From Vandiemenella viatica (taxonomy: Eukaryota > Arthropoda > Insecta > Orthoptera > Morabidae), in contig CM061918.1 of assembly GCA_031002005.1 (NCBI GenBank), positions 61,600,531-61,664,530 of the forward strand: a DNA stretch of 64,000 nt, in the 5' to 3' direction. A program made the translations under genes and the position numbers. Of the stretch, positions 1-10,834 are shown piece by piece; within the stretch, counting starts at the first letter, position 1; the number at the start of each line of letters is the position of its first letter. Below the pieces are notes generated by a model that saw only the letters and a list, made by a program, of their open reading frames with translations, was not told the DNA's origin and searched no databases.

Positions 1-262
1 GTGGGAGATAGAACATTGTTATGATGGAAAAACCAGTCACTTATCTACAACAGATCAGCTATTTTCTGCTCCAACTCACGCCACAACTTCTCAGTTCCTT
101 CTACTGGACGTTGTTAATTTTCAAGCAGAAGTTCATGCATTTTTTCAACAGTTTCATCTGTTTAGGAAGTTGAAGTATGTGCAGAGAATGATTGATTAAC
201 GAACTTTAGTTTTACCCAAAGCAGCATGCCCATAAACTGTTTTCAACATCGCAACAGTACCT
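1..262 (-). mobile_element. decayed mariner-family transposase N-terminal fragment
   Basis: Read on the minus strand, two broken frames resemble the DNA-binding half of mariner transposases: a segment like 'LKTVYGHAALGKTKV' near 256-212 and one like 'TDETVEKMHELLLEN' near 165-115. Stops and frame changes interrupt it, and the element continues off the left edge. No terminal repeat is visible. The family call rests on similarity to the mariner helix-turn-helix region and is tentative. Confidence 0.42.
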
Positions 263-1960
263 GTGGGGTTTTTACTGAGCAGGCAACTGCTGGTCACTGT
301 TTATGTAATTTAACATGACCAGAGCGAGGAACAAGTGAAACAGCTTCCACGAACAAATAATGCTGCTTGCCACACTTATTCAGGAAGCATGATCTTATGC
401 TCTCCTAGTGCGAGAACTGCATAATGTGGATGTTCCGCTGACTGCAAGGTGATCCTGGTTACCTTTGGATGGGTACCCCATGATATTTGTAAGCCAAGAA
501 TATTCTGAGTTTTTTGTTGGAGCAAATGCTGATCAATTTTTATTAATTATTATATATATCTGGATAATGGTTACAGTGAAACTGCCGTTAAGCAATGAAA
601 ATAAGATAGTATAGGAAAAGTAACTTGTCACTTACCACAAATGAAAGAAGGGGGACCAGACAAACACAAAAAAATGCAAACACACTTTACAGTTATTCTG
701 TTCATAATCTTATTCATGTAGGAGGAGAGATGAGACATATGTCGGTGAAATATGTTTACTACCAAGATTGACCTTTGCCTTTTTTGCATGTGAATTACAC
801 TATGAAGCTCCGTGGTACAGATTCCATGTAAATATGTAGCTCCCCTTCAGCAAGTAGGGTTACCGGTTTAGAATAGGTGCATTGGATAGCTGAACAACCC
901 TTTAGGGTCTTCCATTTAGTAGTAACATACACATTTATTTATTGCTTTATTTGCTATCTTAATGTTAAAGTATCAAGTAATTAATTACCACCCACAGCAT
1001 TATTGACTGGACAGAAAGTACAGGCCATTTGAGTCTATAGTTGTAGATGTCCTTGGATTTTCACCCAGTGCCTATTTTCTTTGTTTTTACTTAGTTATAA
1101 TAATGGTACAATATGTACATGCAAAAAGCAATATTAAAACATTTGAAAGAAAACTTGGAAGCTGCTCTAAGACAAAATGTCTGGATCTAGGAAATACTAT
1201 AGCTTATTAAATTCAAAATTATTCATAATGTAGTCAATCAGATTTGGATAAAAATACTTTGAAGATAAAGCAGTTTGTTGTAAAATATAGTCCAACAATT
1301 CAAGTTTCCATGAATTCTGTTACAACCGTAGTTGAACCCATTCCAGAATCTTTGTGGTATTGAAGTATTTCCATTGAATTCTGCGTAATGTTAGTGACAT
1401 AATTTAGATGAAACAACTTATAAAAAATTATTTGCCTTTGGTGACCTATTTTATTGTCGAGACCACAGTTTGTGATAGTGAATCACACCTAGTATAACAA
1501 GAGGCAAAATGGTGCTCCAGGTGTAGTTGTTCCCTGGTTTGTTAAAAAAAAAATTAATAGGGTAATAGGGCATAATCAATCCAAGCCAAGTTGCAGAATT
1601 ATTGTAGAAATCACAATGATAACTGCAGTAAATTTATTGGTAGCCATGACCAAGAGCATTTGTCTGACCATACAACTGCATTATGTTGCATTCTAATTTT
1701 GACTCAATGTGATAGTTCATTTCATTAATAGCTTTGGAACTTATTGTTTAGTATTTGATGTAAACCATAACCCTAGTAACTCATGTTGCTTATTCTCACA
1801 CCAATACTGCATTAGGATACAGGGTGAAGTTTGTTTGTCATTTTTTTTTAGCGATTTGTGCTTTTGATTAGTATTTTTAAATTATTACCAGTGGCTGTGC
1901 CACATGGGTGAACAGTTTGCAAGAATTTTTACACTATGATTTTGTGATTCTTCCCTTTAG
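263..1960. other. intronic sequence, nothing recognised
   Basis: AT-rich sequence upstream of the first visible exon of gene A. I see no convincing exon, RNA gene or terminal repeat in it. It ends in a usable splice acceptor (pyrimidine-rich, CTTTAG at 1955-1960). Confidence 0.6.
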
Positions 1961-2238
1961 AATGCTCTCCAAGCAAACCTGAGGAAGTGGGTACGAGAGA
2001 TAGCGACGACAACTCGAGCAAGCCTTTACGCAAGCGTCGTGTTCGACCGACCCCTCCATCACTCCCGCTTTTCCATCCTAATGTGACACCGCCACCGGGG
2101 GCATTAGCCGAGCCACCTCGCCATTGCCCTGACCGCCGTGTTCAGTTGCGTCCGCCAGTGCCTGTTGACTTCAGGCGCAAGAACTCACGTTCCCGCCCGC
2201 AGCCTACTGGAGACATCAAGAAGGATGGCTTCATTCAG
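1961..2238 (+). CDS. gene A, first visible exon (internal): proline/arginine-rich segment
   Basis: An internal coding exon of an unrecognised protein. It is preceded by acceptor CCTTTAG and ends at CATTCAG|GTAAAA. The first two bases complete a codon from an unseen upstream exon; then 92 codons are open and the exon ends in phase 0. The peptide begins CSPSKPEEVG and is rich in Pro and Arg (RKRRVRPTPPSLPLF, then TPPPGALAEPP), so it is probably disordered. The GC-rich codon content stands out sharply from the AT-rich flanks. It joins in phase to the exon at 10835. The gene starts left of this window. I do not recognise a family; the low-complexity composition makes any name from this exon unsafe. 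Confidence 0.72.
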
Positions 2239-2419
2239 GTAAAACTACATGTCTAAATAAGAGAGATTCTGTGTAGGTGATACAAATTTTAATCAACAAC
2301 TTCATGTATTAAAAAAACACCAAATGGATACATAGTTGAGGTTTGCAATATTTTATTATTACTGGTTTTAAATCTTCACAGTTAATAAAGATCTTAGCTA
2401 TTAATTTACGTTCTATCTA

Positions 2420-3200
2420 CGGGGTTACTACAAAAGAATCATTCACTTTCAAAACCCTATTTATTCAAAGGTATTATACTTACAAATATGATTGATATAT
2501 GAAAATTACCACAATATATCCAAGTTTGTACACCAGGAGGCATGGTAGCACTAGTTCAAGTTTGTACACCAGGTGGCATGGCAGCACTAGTTCAGTATCT
2601 GGAACAAGTTCAGTTCAGTCTCTCCCGAAATAAAGGCAAAGCAAGAAAAGAGTTTCTGCGTCCTACCATATGCGAAATGTTTGCCTGCTATAGCAGTGCA
2701 ACATTCTTTCAGAAGGCAGTATGGAAAAGAAACACCTTGCAAAACAAAGACGGGGAACCTCCTCATTGGAACGTTGGTGTTCATGCTTACCTGAGCCATG
2801 AACTCCCACATCGCTGGATGGGCTGTGTTGGTGATGATGATCTTGCTTTCTTACCCTGGCCTCCCAGGTTGCCCGATTTAACGCCGTGTGACTTCTTCCT
2901 TTGGAGACATAGGGACATTGTTTACATACCCCCACTACCAAAAACGATAGGCGAGTTGAAGAAACACATCAGTGATGCATTGATGAACATTGATGCGATC
3001 CTACTACAAAATGTGTGGATTGAATTAAACTACTTCCTGGAGGTGTGTCCTGTGACCAAGGGCACACATAGATCATTTTTAGAGTGAGTATAGTAAAACT
3101 TGGAAATTTTGTGGTTATTTTCATATATCAATCATATTTGTAAGTATAATACTTTGGAATAAATGTTTTGAAAGTGAATGATTCTTTTGTAGTAACCCTG
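2420..3200 (+). mobile_element. Tc1/mariner-superfamily element with ~105-bp terminal inverted repeats
   Basis: The ends at 2420-2524 and 3099-3200 are inverted copies of each other over about 105 bp, with a few mismatches (outer tip GGGTTACTACAAAAGAATCA). TA dinucleotides flank both sides (2418-2419 and 3201-3202), the target duplication expected of this superfamily. The 781-bp body holds only the C-terminal half of a transposase, so the copy is internally deleted. A 36-bp unit is duplicated in tandem at 2521-2556 and 2557-2592 just inside the left repeat. It lies in an intron of gene A. Confidence 0.85.
2725..3087 (+). pseudogene. IS630/Tc1-mariner DDE transposase, C-terminal remnant
   Basis: One open frame carries the C-terminal catalytic half of a DDE transposase: a 'KDGEPPHW' segment matching the second-aspartate block (usually QDGAPPH) and 'PPRLPDLTPCDFFLW' matching the third catalytic block, followed by the helical tail 'TIGELKKHISDAL' and 'VCPVTKGTH'. 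The DNA-binding domain and first catalytic Asp are absent, so it cannot act alone. The frame upstream (2542-2724) is largely the duplicated 36-bp repeat and unrecognisable sequence. It ends close to the right inverted repeat. Confidence 0.8.
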
Positions 3201-3202
3201 TA

Positions 3203-4355
3203 TATTTCAAGACCCCTCTAATTGCTGGTCATGGTTGTTGCAGTTTGAAACATCAAACTATGTGCACATTGCCACAAAGGCTGGTACCTCTCATACAATA
3301 GCTGTTTTGTCTCATCAATGTACACACCAAATTGCTATGAAAGGAAACTGGGTAGAAATCTCTGCCACTTCTTTTTCTGTATGTCACTGTATATAACTGT
3401 GATTAATGCTGTTGCCTAATTTAAACTTGACAGTATTTTTATGGGAGGTGGGAGCTACCTCGGTTCCTTTGTTTATGTTCTATCTGGCAAACCAGTAGCA
3501 GCTATAGTGCAGTTGAACATGACTATCTTTTTTTCTGTAGTGGTCAAGAAGTTACTTGTTCTATGCCTGACAGTGGGTCAGGGACAGTTACTCAACACTC
3601 AGAAATAATTCAATAATTTAAACAGTGATTTCATTGATCTCCAGAATTAGTTGCAAACACTAAATTCTTAGATGATGTAAATAAACAAACAAACACATAC
3701 ACAAAACTAGTTTTAATATTGCTGATTTGCCATGTTCCACCATCACACAAATACATTTCTAATTGCCAAAGATTGTAGGATAAAAAAAAAAAAAAAAAAT
3801 CAGTTTCCCCACAAATGAAATTAACACCCATTACTCCTAATTTTATCACAAATTTTTTGTCTCACCCTTATTATAACCACTTCACAAATATCAAATACTC
3901 AAAAAGTATCATTAGCTTAAAACAAATACTTTAAAGAATGTTAAAAACATATGTTGACTCCTATTTAAATAGAATTCTCCAAAAGTCACATATAATTGAT
4001 TTAATAATAACTGACTTTCTCAGGACCTTTTTTGCCCACATTCTTAAATTTTCTGAAAGGTAATTTTTAGGTGCCCTGTATCTGTGAGCCTATACATCAA
4101 AGCAATGGCAGCTCTTCCATATGAACTAAACAAATGACTAAGTAAAAACTGACCTGGTACAATAAGAAATGAATGAAAGGGATTTCATTGATGTTTCAAA
4201 GGTAATCAAAATGGATTTCTAACTAAGCAAAATTAGATGAAAATATTTAGAACAATTGGTAATAATACCATAAATTCTGTAGGGTGGTTCCATAAAGATG
4301 TTCTTATAAATTTGCCAACATGGTTCAGTTGCCAAATAGCAGAGAGCCACTAATA
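3203..4355. other. intronic, no feature seen
   Basis: AT-rich sequence with a poly-A tract at 3783-3799 and no reading frame or repeat end that I can support. Confidence 0.5.
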
Positions 4356-5977
4356 AAGTGGTTGCCAATTAGTTTTTCCTAAGTACCACTTCAAGAAAGA
4401 GCATACCCCTGTGCCTGTGCCGTTTGTCAGGCGGCAAAGCTGCATGGGGGTTATGCAACACTTTCACCTGAACTGTGAACAATTACGTTCGTAATCATGT
4501 GTAGCCTTCTGGTACCTATAATATTAAAGAACCTGGTTGCCAAGCATTCGAATTAAACGCCAAATGCGAAGGGTAATTTAAATAAAGTCACTTAACACAG
4601 CTTGAGAGTAACAAAATACTTATATTCTGGCAAAAATTCACTTGTACATTGTCGGTACCAGAAACGTGAATAAAGCATCGAACAAATGTTTCTTTGAAGA
4701 TTACAGATTAAGTACAATTCTATGAGAAGACAAAAACTCACAAAGTCCCCCTAACATTAGTGAGTATTACGGCATGTTAGAATTTGCCTAAACCGCTACC
4801 GCATGGAACAAATTTGCTTTGCGGAGTTGCGCGATCACTTCCCGGCATAAGAATGAGACCAGAGTGATACTACATATTACGAAGTTACTTCTTTGAAAAT
4901 CTAGCGTGGAATGAGACAATCACTTTCCAGCGTAAGAGTGAGGCAATCTGCGCTTGCTGCAAGGTCTTTTATAAGACTTCTCAGAGCCTATGACGTCAGC
5001 AACTTTTTCTTTAATTAATATCTCCAAAAGTACTAAATAGTTTAACTTGAAATTTTTACAGGGACTTTCTATCGTCATGTTCTATCTGTTTTAATTTAAT
5101 TTGACATTCAAAAAGGTTTATATAATCTTAAAATTTAAGTCATCACGTGACGAAGTTGGCGGAATTTTTACACCCTCCATCCACAATTAACAACAATCTA
5201 TCTTCAAAAACTGAATTACCAGACAAATGCTTAAACTTTTTACCAAAACCATTATATATTCGTAACCGTCTCAATTAGGGCTATCTACTGATATAAATTT
5301 CAAATTAATATTCCTTTTAATTAAAAAGTTCAGTTTTTCTCTTAATTAAAACTGTTAATTAAACTTTGCCAAATTATTTAATTTTACTACCAAAATATCT
5401 GGAACAATGCTGACTATAGCTTTTGATAAAAGTTCAGCTATAGCTTTACGCGATCCAAAGATATTTCAAATCTTAGATTTTTACTTTTTGATCGCGCGTT
5501 TCAAAATATGAACAAACCAGAATATCTCTTAAAATAAACGTTTTCCGATATAATAAATACACTTTAAAATGATTTTTATGATGAATTCTCGCAGTGGGGA
5601 TGAATACGGGGAAATTCCTTCAAGTTGACAATTACTCTTCTCGAAATTTCTAAGTCCGGCATAAGCGACTTCATAATTGATCTATAGAATATTTTACTAC
5701 TGGGGGTAGCTAGTGAGAGTGCTTTTGGTGAACTAAAAGGTACTTTACACATTGTGTTCATCCCAGTTGAGTGCTTTGCACAACCACAACCTTACAGTAG
5801 TATAATTGACTCACATACAGTTTGTTCTCTTAAAATATATTTTGCCGATAGTAATGTACGCAAATTTTTTTTTCTATTATCTTAGTGATTACCTAAGCCG
5901 TGAGATTGCCGAGCGTACCCCTTGAAGCAACCTCTCGTACCTCTGGGGGTACATGTACCACTAATTGGGAACTACTG
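4356..5977. mobile_element. hAT-like non-autonomous DNA transposon
   Basis: The right end reads inward on the minus strand as CAGTAGTTCCCAATTAGTGG, a typical hAT terminus; the left end (AAGTGGTTGCCAATTAGT) is its degraded partner. The 8 bases outside each end, CACTAATA (4348-4355) and TACTAATA (5978-5985), match at 7 of 8, as expected for a hAT target duplication. Subterminal sequence with 'GTACCCC'-type motifs is shared by both ends. No transposase reading frame is visible in the 1.6 kb, so it is a deletion derivative. The superfamily call is from ends and duplication length only. Confidence 0.7.
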
Positions 5978-5985
5978 TACTAATA

Positions 5986-6539
5986 GAATTAAGAATTTAT
6001 TGGCATTACTTGATTTGTACCTCTAGCTGTATTAGCTCCTTCTTCAGGGTTGTGGCATAACCCCAAACAGTAGCTTGAATGGAATAATGAGGCTTATTAA
6101 TTGTTATTAAAATACATTTGATAACAATTACAAAAATCCCACTTCATATCAGATGTAAATAAATAATTTTTTATGGATAAACATTTACCATTTCATTCAA
6201 AGAGCATAATACTTTTATAATCCCTTTTGAGACAGTTCTTATCCAGCCTGTAGATTATCTTCAACTGGCCATTTGTTCAATTTGTCTAGACTAGCCACCA
6301 ATGGCCATCAGACAATATATCATTCATTGACTATTTCAAATACCAGTTACATATTAAATTAAATTATAATAGGAAATAAAAAGGCTGTCAGTTTAGCTCA
6401 GTGCATTAAAGACCTGCCATAATGTGTGCAGCAATTATAATGCACCTGGATTCACAAGTTATCCTGATTAACGTATGTAGGCGTTCTTTAGTAATCATCT
6501 GGCTATTTGCTGTTCCCAGATTTCTGCCTCAATATCTAC
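5986..6539. other. intronic, no feature seen
   Basis: AT-rich sequence between the hAT-like element and the next Penelope-like remnant; nothing recognised. Confidence 0.5.
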
Positions 6540-6693
6540 ACTTTCACAAATAAAAACAACAAACTGAGTATAACTATCACAATTCGGGCAGTTACACTTA
6601 TATAATTACGTAATCTTTCTCGGTGTTGAGAATACAAATAATGTTCTCGGGTGACTAGCCGAGTTATAGGAGTGTTATCGTAATCACACGATA

Positions 6694-6727
6694 TTTCGGC
6701 GCTCTGAATCATCAGCGCCATCTTCCG
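6694..6727 (-). ncRNA. hammerhead-ribozyme-like motif of PLE copy 1
   Basis: Minus-strand order: CGGAAGA (one change from CTGAAGA), one extra T, a 6-bp stem GGCGCT/AGCGCC with a 10-nt loop, then GAAA followed by TATC. Known PLE terminal repeats carry hammerhead motifs of this CTGANGA-stem-GAAA layout. The extra base before the stem and the mismatch make self-cleavage uncertain. Confidence 0.4.
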
Positions 6728-7232
6728 GTGAAGTGAGGTCAGGAACGTGCGAAGTTGCTGAGCTAGACCAGATTACCGCTGCTAACCTCTGATTGGTCAG
6801 CTGTAGAACCTGTCGTAGCAGGGGTCAAATCTCGTTGCGGCTTGAATCGATGCCAAGGTGGTGTTACGGCTAGATTTGATGTCCTTTTTTCACATGGCAT
6901 CTAGCGGACGGGCTTAAAGTCATCGCTCCTTCGAAGATGATATCCGAAAACAAAGCATTCATCATAAATTGTTTATCAAACTGATGGGTCAACATGGATC
7001 CGTTGCAGGCCTCATGTTGAGCCATGCTGCCACGTGATTGGTCAGATTTGTAACCAATCGTAGCCGGGGTCCTGCCTCGTATCAACACATCGTTCGATAG
7101 AAGGAAAACTCAGAAGGCAAAAACTTTCCCGTAAGCTGATCATTAATGCTTGAGTAACAAATTGCTTGCTTATGTTACTACCGAACTTCCCGTTGATCTG
7201 GACGCGCCGTGTAATGCGTCCCGGTCGCGCTG

Positions 7233-7433
7233 TCAACGAATAGTATTGATGATTGGCGTCCAGGCTTCACTCAGCTGGTACCCGGTGTCGCGGTTGACGA
7301 GGTTAGATGCAAGACGAATTTCTACTGCTTCCGTAAGGATGCTGTTCCAGAAGCTCCCAGTATGCGCCAGTACTCTGGTATTTTCGAAATCAAAACCATG
7401 GCCATGTTCGAAAATACCAGAGTACTGGCGCAT
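7233..7433 (-). pseudogene. PLE GIY-YIG endonuclease, C-terminal remnant
   Basis: The minus-strand frame has the conserved C-terminal stretch of PLE endonucleases: 'FENTRVLAHTGSFWNSI', 'EAVEIRLASNLVNRD' and 'GYQLSEAWTPII'. The GIY and YIG motifs and all of the reverse transcriptase are missing. The segment coding for FENTRVLAHTGSFWNS is the part duplicated as an inverted repeat at the truncated end. Confidence 0.8.
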
Positions 7434-7453
7434 ACTGGGAGCTTCTGGAATAG
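7342..7453. repeat. 47-bp near-perfect inverted repeat at the truncated end of PLE copy 1
   Basis: Arms 7342-7388 and 7407-7453 are reverse complements at 46 of 47 positions, separated by an 18-nt spacer. The left arm is endonuclease coding sequence in the minus orientation; the right arm is the same sequence flipped. Confidence 0.95.
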
Positions 7454-7763
7454 TTTAGTAGTTACACTTATGTTTTTCCTAGTGACCAACCTATGAGCTC
7501 CTGCAGTGAGCAGACTGAAATAATTAATCAAATGTGAGTCTGAAAGGATCTTGTGAACCACACCTGGGTAACTGGAGCCAGAAAAATATGGTGAGAATAA
7601 TCTACTCAATTTAACAAAAGAAACAGGAAAAATGTAGTTTTCAAGTGTAAATCATTGGAAGAGAATGTGACTGAGTAAGTTTTAGGGACTCTGGGAAAGG
7701 AAAAAGTGGAAGGTGATACACCAAAAATTAAAATAAATGTGATAAGTCAAAATAATTCATAGA
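7454..7763. other. intronic, no feature seen
   Basis: Unassigned sequence between two PLE copies; it could be further decayed PLE sequence, but I cannot align it. Confidence 0.4.
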
Positions 7764-7970
7764 AGACCAGTAGTGGCCTTGATGAGTGAAAGAGGCAGCA
7801 GAAATTTTAAAGAATATCAACAACTTCAACAAAGATAGCGGCCTTTTACTTTATGATGCTTGGCACATGTTGCCTCTGTTGAAGGCTGTAGGATGGCAAC
7901 CGAAAGCTCACACTATGAAATAAACAAAGTGGCAAACCACGAAAATCTGTTAATCATGAATCAAAATAGT
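7764..7970 (+). repeat. PLE copy 2 upstream terminal repeat (direct)
   Basis: It contains the coding tail (GAGGCAGCAGAAATTTTAAA, then the segment for NKDSGLLL) and a degraded hammerhead-like core: CTGTTGA at 7876-7882 and GAAA at 7902-7905 around a GGCTG/CAACC stem. It aligns with 9905-10115 in the same orientation. Confidence 0.8.
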
Positions 7971-8364
7971 TTTAAAAAATAAATAGGAATCAAAATTCAA
8001 ATAATTGAAGGAAGGCAAGAATTTCGTTGTTTGTTTCAGTTTAACCAATGTCAGTTGTAGAGACAGAAAACCATCAATTACAGTGCAACTGGAAACAATT
8101 GTGATATCCAATAATTTAATGTTTCTTTGTTACTAATAATTCATGATTCTTTGAAAAAAAGTCAGGTTGAGAAAAGTTAAAAATAGTTTAAATTAAATCT
8201 TATTGCAATATAAGAACATTAAGTGATGGTTATCAAAATGTTGCAAGCTGAACTTAGTCTACCTCGCTGACAGTAACTTGGAAGAAGAAATTATGTGAGA
8301 CAAACAGAAAATATTGATTTTTTGGTTGAAGTCTTTTGAAATTAAAAAATATATAATAGTTGAC

Positions 8365-8574
8365 TGAAACATTTTCAGGGTATGCCGCATTGTTTATTTC
8401 ATAATCTGAGCTTTCGGCTGCCATTCTAATAGCCTTTGTCAGAGATATGGTTTGTGTTGACATAGCAACGAGCACCAAGCATTGCAGAGTAAAAGGCCGC
8501 TATCTTCGTTGATGGTGTTGGTATTCCTCAAAATTTCTGCTGCCTCTTTCACTTGTCGAGGCCACTGGTCTTCT
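8365..8574 (-). repeat. PLE copy 2 inverted terminal repeat with hammerhead-like core
   Basis: Reverse complement of the 9905-10115 repeat, joined directly to the body that starts at 8575. The minus-strand core is CTGACAA (8442-8436), a GGCT/AGCC-type stem and GAAA (8415-8412). In frame with the coding tail, the stop codon TGA lies inside CTGACAA. Confidence 0.8.
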
Positions 8575-10036
8575 CTCCACAGCAGCCTCGTGTCTTCAAA
8601 TTTAACATCTCCAAAGCGATTGAGCAGGAGGACAAGAAAAACCTAGAAAGATAAAATTGTATGATTCTTAGATTCTATGGATTGCCCAAAGTGCACAAAA
8701 GAGAGGCCCCCTTCAATCCGATTGTAAGTACTGTCAACCCACCTACACATCCACTAGTGCGGTATGTTGCCAGTAAACTGAAACATCTTACAGGAGATGA
8801 TATATCAACTGTAAAGAACTCCGTGCACTTTATACAAATTATTCATGATCTGAACCTAGAGAAGATTAAAATCATGGTGAATTTTGATTTTGTATTACTA
8901 TTCACAAACGTGCCAGTAGACAAAGCCGTTGCGGTAATATGTGCCAAACTTCTTGCACAGGGAATATCTACTGAGTAGGCTGGCCTGACAAGAGTTCTGC
9001 CTTAAGTCAGCTGTTTTCCAATATGATGGTCAACTTTATGTTCAAGTGGAAAGTGTGGCCATGGGCTCACCACTTTCATCTGTAGCCGCCAACCAATGTA
9101 TGGAAGCATTCAAAACAGAAGTGCTTAACAATGTGTGCCTAAAACCTACAAAGTGGATCTGTTACATTGATGACACCTTTATCATCTGGACTCATGGTAA
9201 GCAGAATTTACACCACCCGAATAGTGCCCACCCAAGAATCCAATTCACCATGGAAGTGGAAGAAAATGGACATCTGCCATTTCTCGGTGACCTTGTTCAT
9301 AAGTGTGGCGATGGACGTTTGGGTCAAACTGTGTATTGCAAGGTGACCCACACTAATAGATATCTGCACACCATCACCTGGCAATGAAGAGGGACATATT
9401 AACATTGAATTTAAGAGCAAGGACAGTATGAGACTCAAAGTCTGAAGGAATAACTGGAGACACAAGAATATTCTGAGCCAGTGCCTATAGTGAATCCGAC
9501 TTCAGAAGTGTTTTAAGAACTAAAAATCCCTTGGAAGATGTCGACTTATCCCATGATACCAATGTGCCAAAAAAAATTGCCTGTCTCCCATATGTACAAG
9601 AAATCACTGACCTTATTTGGAAATTGTTGAAGCAGGTGGAAGTACGAACAGTATATAATGAATATTGCATACTTGACCAATCATTAACCAGGGTAAAAGA
9701 CAGATTACACCCACACCAGCTTATAGGTGTTTATGAACTCCCCTGCAGCTGTTGCAGTGTTTACATTGGTGAGACAGGCCGTACTGTGGTCGAGAGACTT
9801 AAGGAACATATCCAACACTATAAGTATAACAACAGCAACAAATCTGCCATAGTTCGCCATGCCCTTAACACTGGACATGAAATAAAATTTGAAGTCATGA
9901 GGCTGCTGTGATGGCCTTGACGAGTGTAAGAGGCAGCAAAATTTTTAAAGAATACCAACAACTCAACAAAGATAGTGGCCTTTTACTCTGCAATGCTTGG
10001 TGCTCATTTCTATGTCAGCATAAACAGTATCTCTGA
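8575..10036 (+). pseudogene. PLE polyprotein: reverse transcriptase + GIY-YIG endonuclease (frameshifted)
   Basis: In its intact state this would reverse-transcribe element RNA and nick the target. Order of motifs: 'FYGLPKVHK' and 'PFNPIVSTVNPP' near 8664-8750 (RT fingers); 'VNFDFVLLFTNVPV' near 8877 (degraded motif A, usually DV.SLYTNVP); 'VAMGSPLSSVAANQCME' near 9055 (motif B); 'YIDDTFIIW' near 9165 (catalytic YxDD motif C); 'THTNRYLH' near 9350 (thumb); 'LPCSCCSVYIGETGRTV' near 9740 (Cys motif and YIG of the endonuclease); and the tail 'NKDSGLLLCNAW' near 9970. At least four frame changes or stops break it (near 8976, 9387, 9430 and 9909). Motif A lacks its canonical Asp context. The final TGA (10034-10036) is inside the CTGACGA core of the terminal repeat. 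The N-terminal part is short, so the copy is also 5'-truncated. Confidence 0.88.
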
Positions 10037-10115
10037 CGAAGGCTGAGGGATGGCAGCCAAAATCTCATATTATGAAATAAACAATGCGGCATACCCAAAA
10101 ATCTTTTATTCATGA
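9905..10115 (+). repeat. PLE copy 2 downstream terminal repeat
   Basis: Third copy of the terminal repeat. It carries the coding C-terminus, the stop codon and the hammerhead-like motif, and ends near a run matching 'GCATACCCAAAAATC' that the inverted copy shares. Confidence 0.82.
10033..10062 (+). ncRNA. hammerhead-like core overlapping the PLE stop codon
   Basis: CTGACGA (10033-10039), one extra A, stem GGCTG (10041-10045) with CAGCC (10054-10058), then AAAA where GAAA is expected. The two other copies of this repeat keep GAAA, so the ancestral motif was probably complete. The in-frame stop TGA at 10034-10036 is part of the core. Confidence 0.4.
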
Positions 10116-10834
10116 ACAAAGACGGCCGCGGAATTATATAACAGTTGTTGAAAAAAAAGCAAAACCTTTAATATCATGGGTGTCTTCTTTATTTCTATTT
10201 GTTGCTTAAGGCTCTTCATGATTAAGTACCTTGTTTACAAACAAAAAAAAAAAGTTTCTTTTTCTTGCATGTTTACCATTATGGTGAAAAACTGTAGTTT
10301 ACTTTCTCCCAAGCTCTAGTTAAATTTACTCTCCGACTGATGTAAAAATCAATAAGTAGCCTGAGAGATTTGAAATAGATGTGATATTTCAAATTTTTAA
10401 ACAGTTATGAGGATGATTTTACTTTTTTTAAAGTCATTATATGACTTCATTTAACTAATATAAATCAGATTGAAAGAATTAGAATTGTTTCTTAAAAATA
10501 TGCTGTAAAACTTGTTTATTGATCCTTAAATTTCATCTATAAAAAAGGATTGAATAGAAAATTTGTCTCGTCTAAAGATTTAGTTTGTTTGATACTGTGA
10601 ATTTTGGTTAACATTATTTATATTAATTATTTGGTAGTACTGACTTTTTTAAATTATTTTAAAAGCCATATCCTAAAATGTCACATCTATTTGAAGGTTA
10701 GGGATAAGAAACTGTCACAGTATGCTTACTTTTAAAAATCCATTTTGAGTGATTGTGAATCTGAGGCTCTATTTTCTGCTAGCCAAATAGTCATACAGGG
10801 AACATTTATTTACAATATCCTTGTGATACTGTAG
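10116..10834. other. intronic, no feature seen
   Basis: AT-rich intron sequence ending in the acceptor TACTGTAG before the next exon of gene A. Confidence 0.5.

Larger units (their letters stand above)
6540..7453 (-). mobile_element. 5'-truncated Penelope-like element (copy 1)
   Basis: On the minus strand this copy contains the last part of a GIY-YIG endonuclease (7233-7433), an untranslated region and a terminal repeat with a hammerhead-like motif (6694-6727). The 5' side ends in a fold-back (7342-7453) where coding sequence is duplicated in inverted orientation. The reverse-transcriptase part is missing. The element is relatively GC/CpG-rich compared with its flanks, suggesting a younger insertion than its neighbours. 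Confidence 0.75.
7764..10115 (+). mobile_element. Penelope-like element (copy 2) with three terminal-repeat copies
   Basis: The body (8575-10036) encodes reverse transcriptase followed by a GIY-YIG endonuclease. A roughly 205-bp terminal repeat occurs three times: direct upstream (7764-7970), inverted (8365-8574) and direct downstream (9905-10115). The repeat includes the 3' end of the coding sequence. This arrangement of direct plus inverted pseudo-LTRs is known for Penelope elements and arises from tandem or partly inverted insertion. All frames are damaged. Confidence 0.88.
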
